A stretch of DNA of 64,000 nucleotides from Diaporthe sp. PMI_573 (GCA_021399435.1 JAJTUP010000061.1:124001-188000); one strand, 5' to 3'; shown: positions 42,740 through 54,015, numbered from the stretch's first letter. Numbers and translations are program-made. The notes: generated from the letters alone by a model not told the origin.

Positions 42740-44454
42740 GCATCAGGTTCATCCCACTAACCGACTATGTTGAAACTAATCTAAGATACCTGCATATGCA
42801 TCGTAAAACTCTAGATTGAGTCCTCGAGTTTGGCTGCTGTAGCAGGGTTTCCCCACTCCTCTGATCTCGGCAGAGGTGATAGGGATCATATTCGTAGTTT
42901 CCCACTCATCCCATATAGTCTCGTCGATTTGATTGGGGAAGCGCCTGGCCATACCGCTATCTGTAGAAGGCCATATAGTGCCTTTGATAGTTGTTTGAGA
43001 TGGGTTAAAAGGAACGCGGTTGTAGAGAGGTCAGTACCCATAAGTTTGGCGATAACTGGCTACTGGATCTAGGCTACTACTATGTCGATTTAGAAAGATC
43101 GATCACGCTGCGCTATCGCTCCGTGCACTTGTTAACTCTGCTCGTCACTACCCTCTTACAACTGTACCGGCGCGTGAGCTTAGACTTGACGGAGTGGGCA
43201 AACTCTGGTGACTGTTCATCGGATCGCAAGATAACGTTGGGCCAGCTACGCCCCGTCTATCTCTACAGATGCTCATCTTGCGGCGCAATCCAATGTTAGA
43301 CCATATGAACTTTGCCATCGATGCTGCTTCTCTTGTCTTCTTCAGTGTCGTTCCATCCAGCTTTAAACACCACGTCTCGAATATCCCACAGCCCTGCTGC
43401 ATTGAGGAAACTACGAGCTATCTCCAAAGAAGTCTGTTTCGAGCGGATAAGGCTTTCTACACCGGATAGGCGTTGTACATCCAGTTTCGTTGTTAACATC
43501 GCTTGTCCCCGCGTCACAACATCAACAACGTGATTTTGACAACTCGCCCTATAGCGACCTTTGGAAGCGTAAGGGCGGCGGCGGCGGCGGAGGTGGATGG
43601 GGAAGCGGTAGCTCGGGGATCACCTTCCTTACAATAACCATCAGGCAGCAGCTCGACTTCGTGATCCAGCAACAGCTCGTCTAGCTCAGACAGCGGCAAT
43701 CTTTCCTCTCGCTCTAGTTCCGGAAGGTCATCATCGTTCCGGCAAAATAATGTCTCCCTTAAGGTTGCGGCGATGTTCATCGCCAGCGAGAGCTCGACGA
43801 CTCGGGGGAAGGAATTGCCTTTAGATTTATGTCGGAACTTTCGGTTTGAGATCATTGGAACAGAGCAATACCAGGGACATCACCGCTTTGCAGATCTTGT
43901 GCTGGATGGAAGTTGCTGAAGCTATTGAACGTGGTCCAGCGCTCATTCCCTCAGAATAGGGCTTGCTCATGTCGTTAGCATGCGGCAAGATAGACCAGCT
44001 GAGAGGCGAGATTAGTAAAGTTGAAGAAGCTTTGGAGTATCTGAAATGGGGAATGAGTGCATTTACAAAATCCCTCGCCAAGCTTCTCCGTCCGTTCTAT
44101 GATTGTACTGCGGAGAAGATGGAAGGCACGATTAATGCTGCGTATTGTGTTCCTTATTTGAAAATCCTGATTTTTAAGTCGAGATATGAAGCTGCGGACG
44201 TGGCAGCCTTATTCGTGCAGCAATTGACCAGAATCTGCTACATTCCGCCCTTCCCACTTTCTCTGTAGTGAGCAATATGACGCCTACCGATCAATTTCAA
44301 AGCGATGCCAAGTTATCAAGTCAAAGCTATGACTGTGTAAGGCAACTCAAACTTGTCCTCTTCGCAGAGGGAACAAGACGGCGTGAAGCGGCGCGTTGAC
44401 GTACATAGCTGCTTGTTAAGGTTCGAACACTTTGCCGTTGACCAAACGCTTCCA
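42740..44454. other. No confident gene; possible small ORF at 43514-43855 (-)
   Basis: The minus ORF 43855-43514 begins with ATG and encodes 113 residues with a Leu/Glu-rich acidic middle (LPLSELDELLLDHEVELLPD) and an Ala run from a GGC microsatellite at 43566-43590. Its status is uncertain. Minus 43296-43517 reads SLEIARSFLNAAGLWDIRDV and may be a fossil exon. Plus 43963-44268 is open without a domain. Confidence 0.3.
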
Positions 44455-44457
44455 AAA

Positions 44458-44500
44458 ATGACCTTTGTCTACTTCATAACAATGCATCCCAAATTCCAGA
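44458..44500 (+). pseudogene. Second PAQR family scrap
   Basis: MTFVYFITMHPKFQTQ in plus frame repeats the PAQR segment ITLHPKFQGTK seen at 4039-4080. Only this exon-sized piece is recognisable before the frame diverges. It may belong to another decayed PAQR copy. Confidence 0.45.
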
Positions 44501-44870
44501 CACAAAGCATCTGCGTCGGGCAAACATGGGATGCGTCTCGTGATCATTACCTGGTATAAGCCGCGTGGCGGAGCTGTAGAACGCCCTGCGGCTCAACGTA
44601 GTGCATTAGGTGAACTTGTACGCTATTTGATCTTGAATCCTATGCTCTGTCAGTTCCCGTCACTGTCCCTTCATGACCTAGCGCATATAAAAGCCCCATT
44701 CTCCTTCTCTATTTCTTGGTTGCACCGCGCCCATAGACAGACATTGCTCGGGATTAATACACCCGTAGACGAGAAGAAACGACCCAATTGAAAACACAAA
44801 GAAAAATCAAAGATAGATTTATATATATTTCCTCCACCTAGCCAGACTATTGGACGACACATATCGCACC
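44501..44870. promoter_or_regulatory. Putative promoter of the 44871 gene
   Basis: The 370 bases before the ATG contain no gene. A TATA-like TTTATATATATTT lies at about 44818-44830, roughly 45 bases upstream of the ATG, and pyrimidine-rich leader sequence (TTTCCTCCACCTAGCC) follows. Placement is by position and composition only. Confidence 0.35.
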
Positions 44871-45350
44871 ATGCACTACCAGGGTCCCAGTTTAGTTCAG
44901 CCGAAGGGTATCTTGAAAAAGGAGCCAAGACATGTCCGTTTTGATGAGCAAAACCTTAAAGAAACGCATTCTCATGATAAAAGGGCAGAAAGAAATACTA
45001 TGGAGCATAGAGAGATTAGGAAAGAAGGCGGAAGAGGTCGTGATAGCGACATTCGAGACATGGGCATGGAACTTGGCCTTGAGCAAGGCTATCAAACAAC
45101 TGAGGGGAGGTCCAAACAATGTCGTAGGGTCCAGCGTCGAGAGAGACAGCACCATTGTCGCCATACACCGTCAACTCACCCCCACCGGGGTCATGAACAG
45201 AGGGCTGAGCACAAGGACACAAGAAAGGACCTCCAAGAGACGATATTTACAATATTGGTTGGAACCATCGCGGGCATCGGCATTGCCGCGATCGGATCGG
45301 AGGTGGCAGACGTTTGCAGATCCCAGAACACCAAAAGGAACACTAAGTAA
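44871..45350 (+). CDS. Small protein with PP1-docking-like motif and C-terminal membrane helix
   Basis: ATG 44871 has a good context (CGCACCATGC) and gives 159 residues without introns. Near the N-terminus QPKGILKKEPRHVRFDE combines a GILK element with an RVxF-like VRF, the arrangement found in several protein phosphatase 1 regulators. The middle is very polar and Arg/His/Glu-rich. The C-terminus has one hydrophobic segment, TIFTILVGTIAGIGIAAIG, followed by a short basic tail, suggesting a tail-anchored membrane protein. PP1 targeting to a membrane is inference. A second open frame (44932-45363) overlaps in another phase but has a less plausible start. Confidence 0.5.
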   Translation: MHYQGPSLVQPKGILKKEPRHVRFDEQNLKETHSHDKRAERNTMEHREIRKEGGRGRDSDIRDMGMELGLEQGYQTTEGRSKQCRRVQRRERQHHCRHTPSTHPHRGHEQRAEHKDTRKDLQETIFTILVGTIAGIGIAAIGSEVADVCRSQNTKRNTK

Positions 45351-46219
45351 AGTGACTGGATAGTGCAGGAGGTAGTGCAGGCTTCTGGAGCTGGACAATG
45401 ATGAGCACCCCATCACCACTTTTCGCCCCAGTGCGCCACATGGGTGGAGCTAAGCTCGAGGAGATGCGGCGCGAGCAGGCCCTCCGCCAGCAGAGACTCA
45501 TACCGGGAAGGGCTTCTTAAATCGTCTTAGCTTTAAAAAATATTTTATAAATATTAAGACTCTTTTATAGTACTTATTCCGGCTCTCGAATCTGCGCCGT
45601 ACGCTGTTGAACATGGCGATCCAAGCCAACAAAACATTATTGTGCATACAAAATGGAATATACAGGTGTGAGTAAGTTATCTACAAGGATAGATTATTCG
45701 ACTATCTTCGACAGCAACTTGCTTACTTGCACTACTTCGGGTGATCATACTGCTATTCGCACTCCTCGGACAAGAACGTCTCAAGGTATCATAATGGGGT
45801 TTGGCAATTCTTCGGGTTGAAATATAATCCTCCAGCTATGTTATGCCGCGGAGCAACTGATTAGATAATTAAGGCTAGTCAGGCTAGCCAGAATCTCGGC
45901 CTGCCACCCCGTCAGGCTCGCGACCCGGCGAGTCTCAAGTATCGAGATACTTTACAAAGATATGCTGTATTTTTCAGTTCGCAGTTACGGCCATCTACAA
46001 ATGCGTCGTTCCTAAAATGTGGCTTGTCAGAGGCGATGTTAGCTCAACAAAAGCGCTGTTGTTGACTAAATGGAACGCTCCGCAGTTGTCAAAAACGGTT
46101 GAGAGGATGAGAGGGAGTGTCTGAGGTAGAATATGCTCCCCATTGGTGCTCGACGGAAAAGCACCATATATCCGCAGGTGCTGTTCGTTCTGAGCTTGGG
46201 TCTCAAACGCCCTCCCCCC
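45351..46219. other. No supportable gene
   Basis: Spacer with AT-rich stretches and no family-level coding signal. Confidence 0.4.
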
Positions 46220-46563
46220 CCCCGGCGCACAATGGAATCTACAGATCATCAGGAAAAGCAGCTCGAAAGAGAGAACAAATCGCATATATCGGAGGACTCG
46301 CGGTGGTTTGCAATTTGGGACACCATATTTCCGCGCATCGCGCGACCTTCCTCTGCTTTCTACACTGGCGCGTGAGACGTAGCCATATGCGCGTTTCAGA
46401 AGGTTTGGAGGGAGAATGGGAAGCAACTTGTTTCAGAATTCCTCGAAACCAAGGCATGTCAGAGCTTCAGCATACAGAATAAGGAGAGGACCTCACAGAC
46501 AATTTACAAAATTGTGGAGGAAAGCGTCGTAGACAGGATATTTGACGACTTAGGTGACAAGAC
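46220..46563 (+). pseudogene. C2H2-family fragment with frameshift
   Basis: The frame reads ENKSHISEDSRWFAIWDTIF then PRIARPSSAFYTGA and stops. One frame over it continues AICAFQKVWRENGKQLVSEF and TIYKIVEESVVDRIFDDLGD up to a GTAAGC donor. This is the WFxIWDxIFPxxxRPSSAF block and following helices of the same fungal family as at 27186 and 63599. The frameshift near 46376 and a decayed Cys/His region upstream mark it as a pseudogene. Confidence 0.6.
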
Positions 46564-47557
46564 AGGTAAGCGATATCGCTATTGACTTACCCAATTTGGG
46601 CTTTCTGTTTTAGAGTTTGTTCTTATAATCTATTATCTAATTCCGCTCGTACTTCTCACATGTATAAGATCTCTTACAGTTTTTGTGATGAATGCTTCAA
46701 GTACAAGTAAGCAATGTCAAGTTTGAGGAAAAGTAGCGAAACAACAACCCCACTCCCGCCCTAGTACTGCTTCTATACCTACTATTATGTTAATTCCAGG
46801 CAACAGCGCATACATATTTGTTATAAGAAAATTTATCAATTTAGTTCAATTACTAGCATTGTACACCTCATTTCTGTAGATAGAGTAACAGCTGAAAAGG
46901 TCCATGTGGCTAATAGTAATAGCATTGGATACATGCAGGAGGTCTCGCTCGTCAAATATTGGTGGGCGTGTCGTATTGATCCCGTATCGAGTGGCTGAGC
47001 AGGCCTCCATGGTGTGGGTGTCGAGGACCCCAAAATGGAACCTCGCCTGCACGGGCTCGTCTTGCATTAGTTGCACGCCTATGCCTGCAGCCGCCTTCTT
47101 TCTGTGGAAGGCAGCAAAAGACTTGTATGGCTCCCGCTATGTACTGTAGGTCATGCTGCCTTATTTCTGCCCTCAAACATGGGTTCCTACTAACACAAAA
47201 CTCACCATTTGTTCCTTGACCATTCAAGAACCTTTGAGCATAGGTATTAGTGCAACCTTTTTGAGCCCTGTTTCTCCGTCACGATTCATTAAGCACATGG
47301 TCTCACCACCCCTTGGGCATTATATCCTTGTTGCTTGGGTCACTTGCATTGGAGTAGGCTTCCTATACCAACATGAATTCCATTCTATCATAATTGCTGT
47401 TTTCGCCTTACCGGGTGCTGTGTTTATAGGTAGAAGCATGGTCTGGAATCATGCATGACAAGATTTAGGCAGACATTATTTACTATTGTCCGAATAGCAT
47501 TTGGACTTGGGTTCGTACGTATTTGTCAGCAGCCCCTTCAGCTACTTATAAGCAACC
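46564..47557. other. No supportable gene
   Basis: Frames at 46904-47149 (+) and 47153-47458 (+) are open but show no family; the latter has hydrophobic stretches (GHYILVAWVTCIGVGFLYQH). Mostly spacer. Confidence 0.35.
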
Positions 47558-47579
47558 CACTGGTCCGTACGGACCAGTG
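47558..47579. repeat. 22 bp perfect palindrome
   Basis: CACTGGTCCGT is followed immediately by its exact reverse complement ACGGACCAGTG. It lies 84 bp upstream of a pogo-like transposase start and is probably (part of) that element's terminal repeat or binding site. Confidence 0.65.
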
Positions 47580-47662
47580 AATAGCGAAGAAAACGCAGTC
47601 CTTTTTACTTCTGTTATTCTGTACTGAGGCCTCACCTAATACCTTCCAACAATTAGACTATT

Positions 47663-47800
47663 ATGAAGCCGTATGCTAAAGTTGAGATACATGAAGCCCT
47701 TGATGCCATCGCAGATGGTATACCGATTCAAGCTGCCGCTATGTACTGTAACTATACCTTGCTTATAATTCATTTGAAGCCCGTATGACTAAGTTTAGAC
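47663..47800 (+). pseudogene. pogo/Fot-like transposase N-terminal remnant
   Basis: ATG 47663 opens MKPYAKVEIHEALDAIADG followed by IPIQAAAMY. This matches the psq-type helix-turn-helix (xEEIxxALxAIxDGxSIRxAAxxY) that begins fungal pogo/Tigger/Fot transposases. The frame diverges right after this and stops at 47786-47788. The catalytic DDE region is not recognised. Confidence 0.6.
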
Positions 47801-48857
47801 TTCTATTTCGGAATTAAACTTGTGAAAGCACAGTACTTGTGAGGAGGAAACACTACCATGTGGCAAATGAAATACAATGGAAAAAGTCTTTCCATTTCTC
47901 AAACTTAGTTAAAAGTACGGGGCTTTAGGGAAGGCGGTACCAGAGGTCGTCTCGGTTTTCATCCGTCTTGCAGAAAAGCCATTATTCACAGCCCATCAGC
48001 CATAAAAAGCTAGAAGACAAGTTAGACGACGAAGAAAACATTCGGTCCCAGATCATAGTGTCTAGCTATGGGCTAAGCGGTCAATTGATTCTTTTATAAC
48101 TAATAGATGCATTGGAATAAGCGCCAATAATTCGAACTATAATGTCCACGGCACTGCAAGCAGGGCGCCGGTCCTCAAAGGCAGGTTCTTCCATGGACAC
48201 CAACAGTTTCTCTTCCTGCTCCCTTACATTCTATCCGCCCTCATGATTATTCTCAACGGTCTTCAGTTCCCTCAAAGTAAGAGCAATGGCTTTCTTCAAC
48301 ATCGAATCAGATGAGCTTGAAGAAATGGTGGAAGTCTGAACCAGACGTTGCTGAGTAGTTACAGAGGGTGTGAGGAAGTGGTGATAAAATGTGAGAGGTT
48401 GAGTAGCACTTGGTATAGGTGAGTCATGTTCTATTTTAAGAGATGAACACCTAACCATCTCCGGGTATCTTTATTTATTTGGTAGGATTGCCGAGAAAAG
48501 GACTTCGTTTAGATTAGACAAATCAAAGTGGTGCAGAAGATTGCCGTCGTACAATCAGTTTTACTCTTGCAGCTACTCGAGATATCCAAGATCTCCGGAT
48601 GGTTTCTTATGTGCCATGTTGGAAGTCTTAGCGACACTAATCAAGGCTGCAGTGTTCATGTTTTTCTTTGGTGTGATGCTGCAGCCAGTGATGCGGCCAG
48701 TGATGCGGACAGCGATGCGGGACACTGATCATTGACTAATTTTAGTAGTAGGTTTCCTTCTTAATCCGATCACAATACCTTTTTTTTTTTAAATTTTTTT
48801 TTTTTTTTTTTTTTAAAAAAAAGAGAGAGACTTTCGCCGCTGCGGCGGGGTCCAGCA
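47801..48857. other. Decayed pogo flank and low-complexity tract
   Basis: No gene is supported. A minus ORF at 48231-48458 is Ser/Thr-rich and unassigned. 48780-48835 is a poly-T/poly-A tract followed by GAGAGAGA. GATGCGG(C/A)CAGC-type units repeat three to four times at about 48675-48722. Confidence 0.4.
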
Positions 48858-51330
48858 TAGTGATGTTGTACAGTTTGTACAACCTTGTTGTACGTACGTA
48901 CGTACAGGAAGAAAATGTACGTACATGTACTATGTACGTACGACTGAGCCCACTATATTCCAAATCAGGTAATTTATGGGTCATGCCGTACAAGTACGGA
49001 GCTGTACAAAACTTTGCCGGCTTAACAACTCAGCGTTACTCTGCCATTCTCTCCCAATTGAACGCATCGCCAAAAAAGATGGCCCCTGCCAAAGCTGACG
49101 CTGCCTTCATTTGGCGACAGTTTATCGACCTCGGCCGCTCGAACCCCAAGAAAAGCAAGCGATACAGATGCCGTCACTGCCAGAAGGACTTTGCAGCGAC
49201 CTCTGTTGGGAGGCCGAAAGAGCACCTCGCTGCGTGTGACAAATGGCAAGCTACGCAGCGACAAGAGCGCCAAGCTCGAGATAACGCCGGCTATCTTCCC
49301 TCATATTCTGAAGCTGTACAAAAGAAGATAACGGAGGTCGGAATTCAGCATATCTCTCAGGACGAGAGCCGCAGTTTCGCCTATGATGCCGCCGCTGCTG
49401 TAATCGCCGGCGGTCGCCCCTTCAGCCTCTTCGAGAGCCGTCGTTGGCGTTATTTCTTCACTCGCATCAAGCCTGGCTGGAAGCCCCCTAGCCGTGCCGT
49501 CATCACGCGAATTCTTCCCGAGTTCTATCAGGAAATCTATGACGAGGTTTTCAAACGTATTACCAGCTCGGAATGGTTCAACATCATATTTGACGCCTCC
49601 GATAATGTCTCGGGCCACAGGATCGTTAATATCTCGGTACAGGTACCAGATGGCCCGGCCTTCTACTGGAAAACACTTGACACGGGAGACGAACAGCACA
49701 CGGCAGAGAACTGGGTGCGGCTGATCTGGGGAGAAATGCAGCAGCTGTGCGGCGGCGATCTCTCCAGGATCAATTCTATCTGTACGGATACCGAAAATAC
49801 GATGCGCTCTGTACACAACCTGCTAGGGGGATTCCCAGAGCTCTCACACATCAACTTCTCTCTGTGCGATTCTCACGGCCTTCAGCTTCTGATTAAAGAT
49901 ATTCTTCTTCTTCCCTTCTTCGAGGATCTCTTTAACAACGTCAGCACCCTGCTCGTGTTCTTCTCACGGTCTAAATTACAATTACAAAGATTGAGAATGT
50001 GCCAGCGCACAAGGTGGAACGGAGTAACTCGCGCGCTGATCAGAAGGTACCGGTGAATTGTTAGCTGCGACTGAGAAATCGATATACTAACCTGCTCGTT
50101 CCGAACAGTATAATTACACGCTGGGGTTCCCAGTACAATTCTTTCTTCTCCCTCCTCCGTTCTCGAGATCCTGCCAGAGACTGGTCTGTTCGAAAAGATG
50201 TACGGGATGAGTTGCGATCTCAAGATTGCCCCGTTCTCCTGCCCGAAGCGGTTCGGATCATCAAAGACAGCAGCTTCTGGCTAGAACTCGAGGCTGCGAT
50301 CGCTGTGCTGAAACCGGTGAACGACTTTCAACACGCTTCTGAGGCTGATGGGGCGGGAATTGCACACGTTGTAAATCGCTGGCTGCAAATCAAAAGCAAA
50401 TGGGCTGAGATGAGAGAGGCTGATCAGTTCCCTGATATTCAGTGGGACGATATTGACGCTATATTCAAAGCTAGGCTTGATAAGCAAACGTACGATATAC
50501 ATTGGATCGCCGATGCCCTCCGGCCTGATACAACAGGTCCAAGCTCGAAACTTCCGCCTAGCGTCTTTGCACGCGTACAAGAATATTTGCAGAAACAGCT
50601 GGAAAATGACGACGAGTATCACCGTGCCCTCTCCGAATTCACACACTTCCGAATGCGTACAGGCGGCCCAGACGGCTTATTCAATAAGCACAGCGCTGTA
50701 TACGACGATGGCTTCAGGCCAGCAATGGCGTGGCAGTGCCTCCTCAACCAGGGCTCGATTCTGGCTAGAGTAGCTGTGAAGGTAATGAACACGCTTGCAA
50801 ACTCCGTACCTTCAGAACGAAGTTTCTCTGCTATCAGTTTCATACACACGAAAGCTCGAAATCGCCTTACGCCCATGCACGCGGACATGCAGGCCTTCAT
50901 TTTTATGAATGATCGCGTATTAGATCGCCTTAAGGATCAGAAGTACACGCATAAAAAGCGCTGGGCGGATCTTGAGGAGAAGGACTGGCTGGAACTTGAA
51001 GATTCGTACCTCGAGTTGTTTGTGAATGCGCAGGGCAAGAAGGTCTGGATGGATGGTGTGATGGCCTCTGCCAATGGAGATTTCGAGTGGGAAGGTGTCT
51101 TACAGTCGACAGGTGATATATTGGGGGTTGGTACTGAAGTGGAATCAGTGGTTGGAGACTAGAGTGACAGGAGACCAGGACCGTATGAATGCTCGTACTC
51201 AACTATTGCCTAAAAAGGAAGGAGGAAATTTGTATGGTACAATTTTGTACGTACAGAAAAGTTGTACGTACGTACAGCTACCCAAAATACAGTACGTACG
51301 TACGTACGTGTACAGAAAAATGCATCACTA
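48858..51330 (+). mobile_element. hAT family DNA transposon, apparently complete
   Basis: TAGTGATG at 48858-48865 and its reverse complement CATCACTA at 51323-51330 bracket an intact transposase gene. They resemble the Ac-type hAT terminal motif. Inside both ends are clusters of GTACGTAC/TGTACGTACA-like units (left 48868-48943, right 51237-51313), probably subterminal transposase-binding sites. I could not find a convincing 8 bp target-site duplication: the adjoining GTCCAGCA and CCCGGATA do not match. So the exact ends remain provisional or the insertion is old or rearranged. Confidence 0.6.
49079..51162 (+). CDS. hAT transposase with BED zinc finger
   Basis: Two exons, 49079-50052 and 50109-51162, are separated by a 56 bp intron (GTGAAT donor, ATACTAAC branch site, CAG acceptor). 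Donor GTACCG at 50047 is an alternative in the same phase. The product is about 675 residues without stops. A BED-type finger is at residues ~22-50 (RYRCRHCQKDFAATSVGRP ... HLAAC). The RNase-H-like core includes NIIFDASDNVSGHRIV with the first Asp and SICTDTENTMRSVHNLLGG with the second. A TRW motif opens exon 2. The C-terminal hAT dimerisation segment reads MNTLANSVPSERSFSAIS and KARNRLTP. All expected blocks are present, so the enzyme may be functional. The ATG at 49079 follows an AAAAAG context and directly precedes the BED domain. Confidence 0.9.
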
Positions 51331-51599
51331 CCCGGATACCCAACAACAAGCGTTTCCAACGCCAGCCAACGTGGCGATAAGGTATGATCAGAATCAGACA
51401 TACCCAGTTGAGAGACTTAAAAAGATTGCAATTTTCGAGTTTGTTCACCGGTGCGTGGAAAAGCTTGGTGTGAAAAAAGACGACATGTTTATAGTTTCAG
51501 AATTATTGGGAACGGATTGTTTAGGATTCATAAAAGTTTGTTCTCCCTATTGTCTCGCGCCGCCCAACTACGCTTACATTGAGTCAAACCTACCATAGT

Positions 51600-51945
51600 T
51601 GACAGAGCATGCAGCGTTTGAACTGCAATCCTCTACCAATCCTACATAACCATCTCCACAGACCTGCTCATAGCTCGTCAACGCCCCACTACAGGAGATC
51701 AGGATGTTCAAAGGCACTGGGGAAGCCCGTGTCGGCATACGCCCCTGTTCACCCATTTTACGGCCACCTGTGCCTAAGCCTATGCGACCACCAACGACGC
51801 CGCATACTTCCCATCCCCAGGCGTCTGTCAAATGAGAGAAGAATTGAGTTAATTCAAGTGAGAGTAGGCCCTTCAGAGGGTGCTGGGGCCTACGGTCTAT
51901 ATGTAGATGGAGCGGTAGTGGGTGTGATGGTGTTTTGTTTCAACA
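51600..51945 (-). repeat. Probable 3' LTR of the copia element
   Basis: Immediately after the pol stop codon the minus strand has a purine-rich tract (TTGAGTGGGAG) followed by TGTTGAAACAAAACACC, starting at 51945. TG after a polypurine tract is the expected beginning of a 3' LTR. The other end (CA) could not be located without the missing 5' LTR, so the inner coordinate is approximate. Confidence 0.4.
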
Positions 51946-51982
51946 CTCCCACTCAACATCACTCCCACTGAAATTATACATC

Positions 51983-54015
51983 TCATTCCTCAGTTGCCTC
52001 ATCAGCGGTCCCGATCAATCCCAGTGCTGCTCTGAACCTTGTGAACATATCTCGACTCAGGGCCTTTGTCAGCCCGTCAGCCACCATTTCCTTCGTTGGA
52101 ACGTATTCCACCCGTACCATTCCAGCTTCGACTTGCTCTCGAATAAAGAAGTGCTGAAGCTCGATGTGCTTTGACCTATCGTGATGTGTTGGGTTCTTCG
52201 CTAGCGAGATAGCGCTTTGGTTGTCTGAAAAGATGACGGTAGCTGCTGCCCATTTCTCCCCTTCGAGATGTGAGCACAAGTCAGAAAGTAGCCGCCGTAG
52301 CCAGATGGCCTCCCTTGTTGCAAAGGATTGACCCTTAAGCTCTGCCTCGCACGTCGATAGTGAGACAGTCGCCTGTCGCTTCGAGGACCAGCTGATTGCT
52401 CCACTTCCAACGCTAAAGACATACCCAGAGGTTGACCTCCGAGTGTCAATATCGTCTGCCCAGCTGGCATCAGTGTACCCGGATAGGGGTGCAAGTGGTC
52501 CCCGGAATTGGAGCTTCAGCTTCCTTGTCCCCCGTAGATATCGGAATAGGCGCTTGACTGCCGTCCAGTGTGCTTGCGTTGGATTTGAGGCGTATCGACT
52601 GACAGTTGACACAGCGAAGGCAATGTCCGGCCTTGTACCAAGCATAAGGTACATCAGCGACCCTACAGCGCTCTGATAGTTTCTTCGAAGGCCTGGGTCG
52701 CATTCGTAGTCCAGTGGGGCCTTTTCAAGCTTGGTTGTTGTCGCCATAGGCGTGGCGTTGGCTGCGCCGCTGTCGAAGTTGAATTGTTGGAGGATCTTGT
52801 CGATATAGGCCTCCTGGTCAAGGGTGATCTTTCGATTTGGTCGGTCACGCTGAATACGGATTCCCAGGTAAAAACTGCATGGTCCAAGGTCTGGCATGTG
52901 GAAACGCTGGTTGAGTGCTTCCTTGAGCTCCCTGATTCTCTCCTTGTCTTGGCCAATGATCAGAAGGTCATCCACGTAGATAGCAATATAGGTGCCATCC
53001 TTATAGTAGATGCCAGAGTCTGTGGCTAGTGGGAGGAAACCCATCGTTGAGAGGTGATCAGTAAAGGTCTTATACCAGACCCGTGGTGCTTGCTTCAGTC
53101 CGTACAGCGCCTTCTTAAGCTTGCACACTCGTGAAGTTCCGTCTGAGAATTCTGGTGGTTGCTCGACGTATATCTCTTCGTCCACTGTGCCATAGAGAAA
53201 CGCTGTCTTCACATCCATTTGCTCGATTTCAAGGTCATGAGCAGCTGCAATTGCAAATAGGCCTTGTAGCTCATTGGCTTAACCACTGATGCAAACGTCT
53301 CTAGGTAGTCCACTCCCTCTATTTGCTCGAAACCACGAACGACCCATCTAGCCTTGTAGCGGGTTATCTCTCCCTGTGGTCCCCTTTTCAGCTTGTAGAC
53401 CCATTTGCCAGACAGGACATTTGCTGACGCTGGGGCGTCAACTAGGACCCAGGTCTCATTCTCGTTAAGAGAATCAGCTTCGTCCTTCATTGCTGCCCGC
53501 CACTTGTCCCAGTTGAAGCTTACTCTTGCTTCTCTCAGGCTTCCTGGCTCTCGCTCTTCGGTGCTTAGTCTAGCCACCAAGGCAATCGCCGCTTCAGCAA
53601 GGAGAAGGTATTGCTCCCCTGGGTACAGGTGGCTTGGCTGCCTGTTACGCAATGGGTACCGCAGTTCTGGGTGACCAGGGATTTCCCGTGGCTGTGGCGT
53701 TATGGTCACATGACTCTCATTCGGAGGAGCTTCGGGGAATGTTCCGTCAGAGATCTTGGCACGCTTGGGTTGCGGATGCTGAGATGAAACGGTAGTTGTC
53801 TGAGGTTGTCTGAAGTGCCTGTGGTCCGGCTCTGGTTTCTCGGCACAGAGAGGACAGGCACAAGGCGTCTTCAGAGACGTTTGTGTCCCAATTGATCGTG
53901 TGTCCCCCTTGGGTGCCCATTTAGTGAGTTTTTCTGGTGGGAAGTGAACATTTGTTGACCGAATAACTTCCCACTAGGGTCTAGAAGCAGGTATGTGTGT
54001 AATCCCTCAAAGCCA
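51983..54015 (-). pseudogene. Ty1/copia Pol, 3' half (reverse transcriptase and RNase H)
   Basis: From about 54015 the minus strand reads KCKLLGFEGLHTYLLLDPSG, then linker, then WDKWRAAMKDEADSL, GKWVYKLKRGPQGEITRYKA and SVVKPMSYKA. A one-base loss near 53280 shifts the frame. The next frame gives MDVKTAFLYG, the catalytic YVDDLLI, the connection region and RNase H (TDASWAD, SDNQSAISLAKNPTHHDRS). It ends at 51983. The integrase core, protease and gag are missing upstream, where sequence becomes unrelated. With the frameshift and truncation the element is dead, though RT and RNase H motifs are otherwise well kept. Confidence 0.9.

Noticed and set aside
44932..45363. 143-codon plus-strand frame overlapping the PP1-docking-like gene
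   Set aside because: Its ATG lies inside the other gene, it lacks a motif, and the frame at 44871 has a better start context and a membrane helix.
48850..51338. 8 bp target-site duplication for the hAT element
   Set aside because: GTCCAGCA and CCCGGATA next to the proposed ends share only scattered bases, so I do not claim a duplication.
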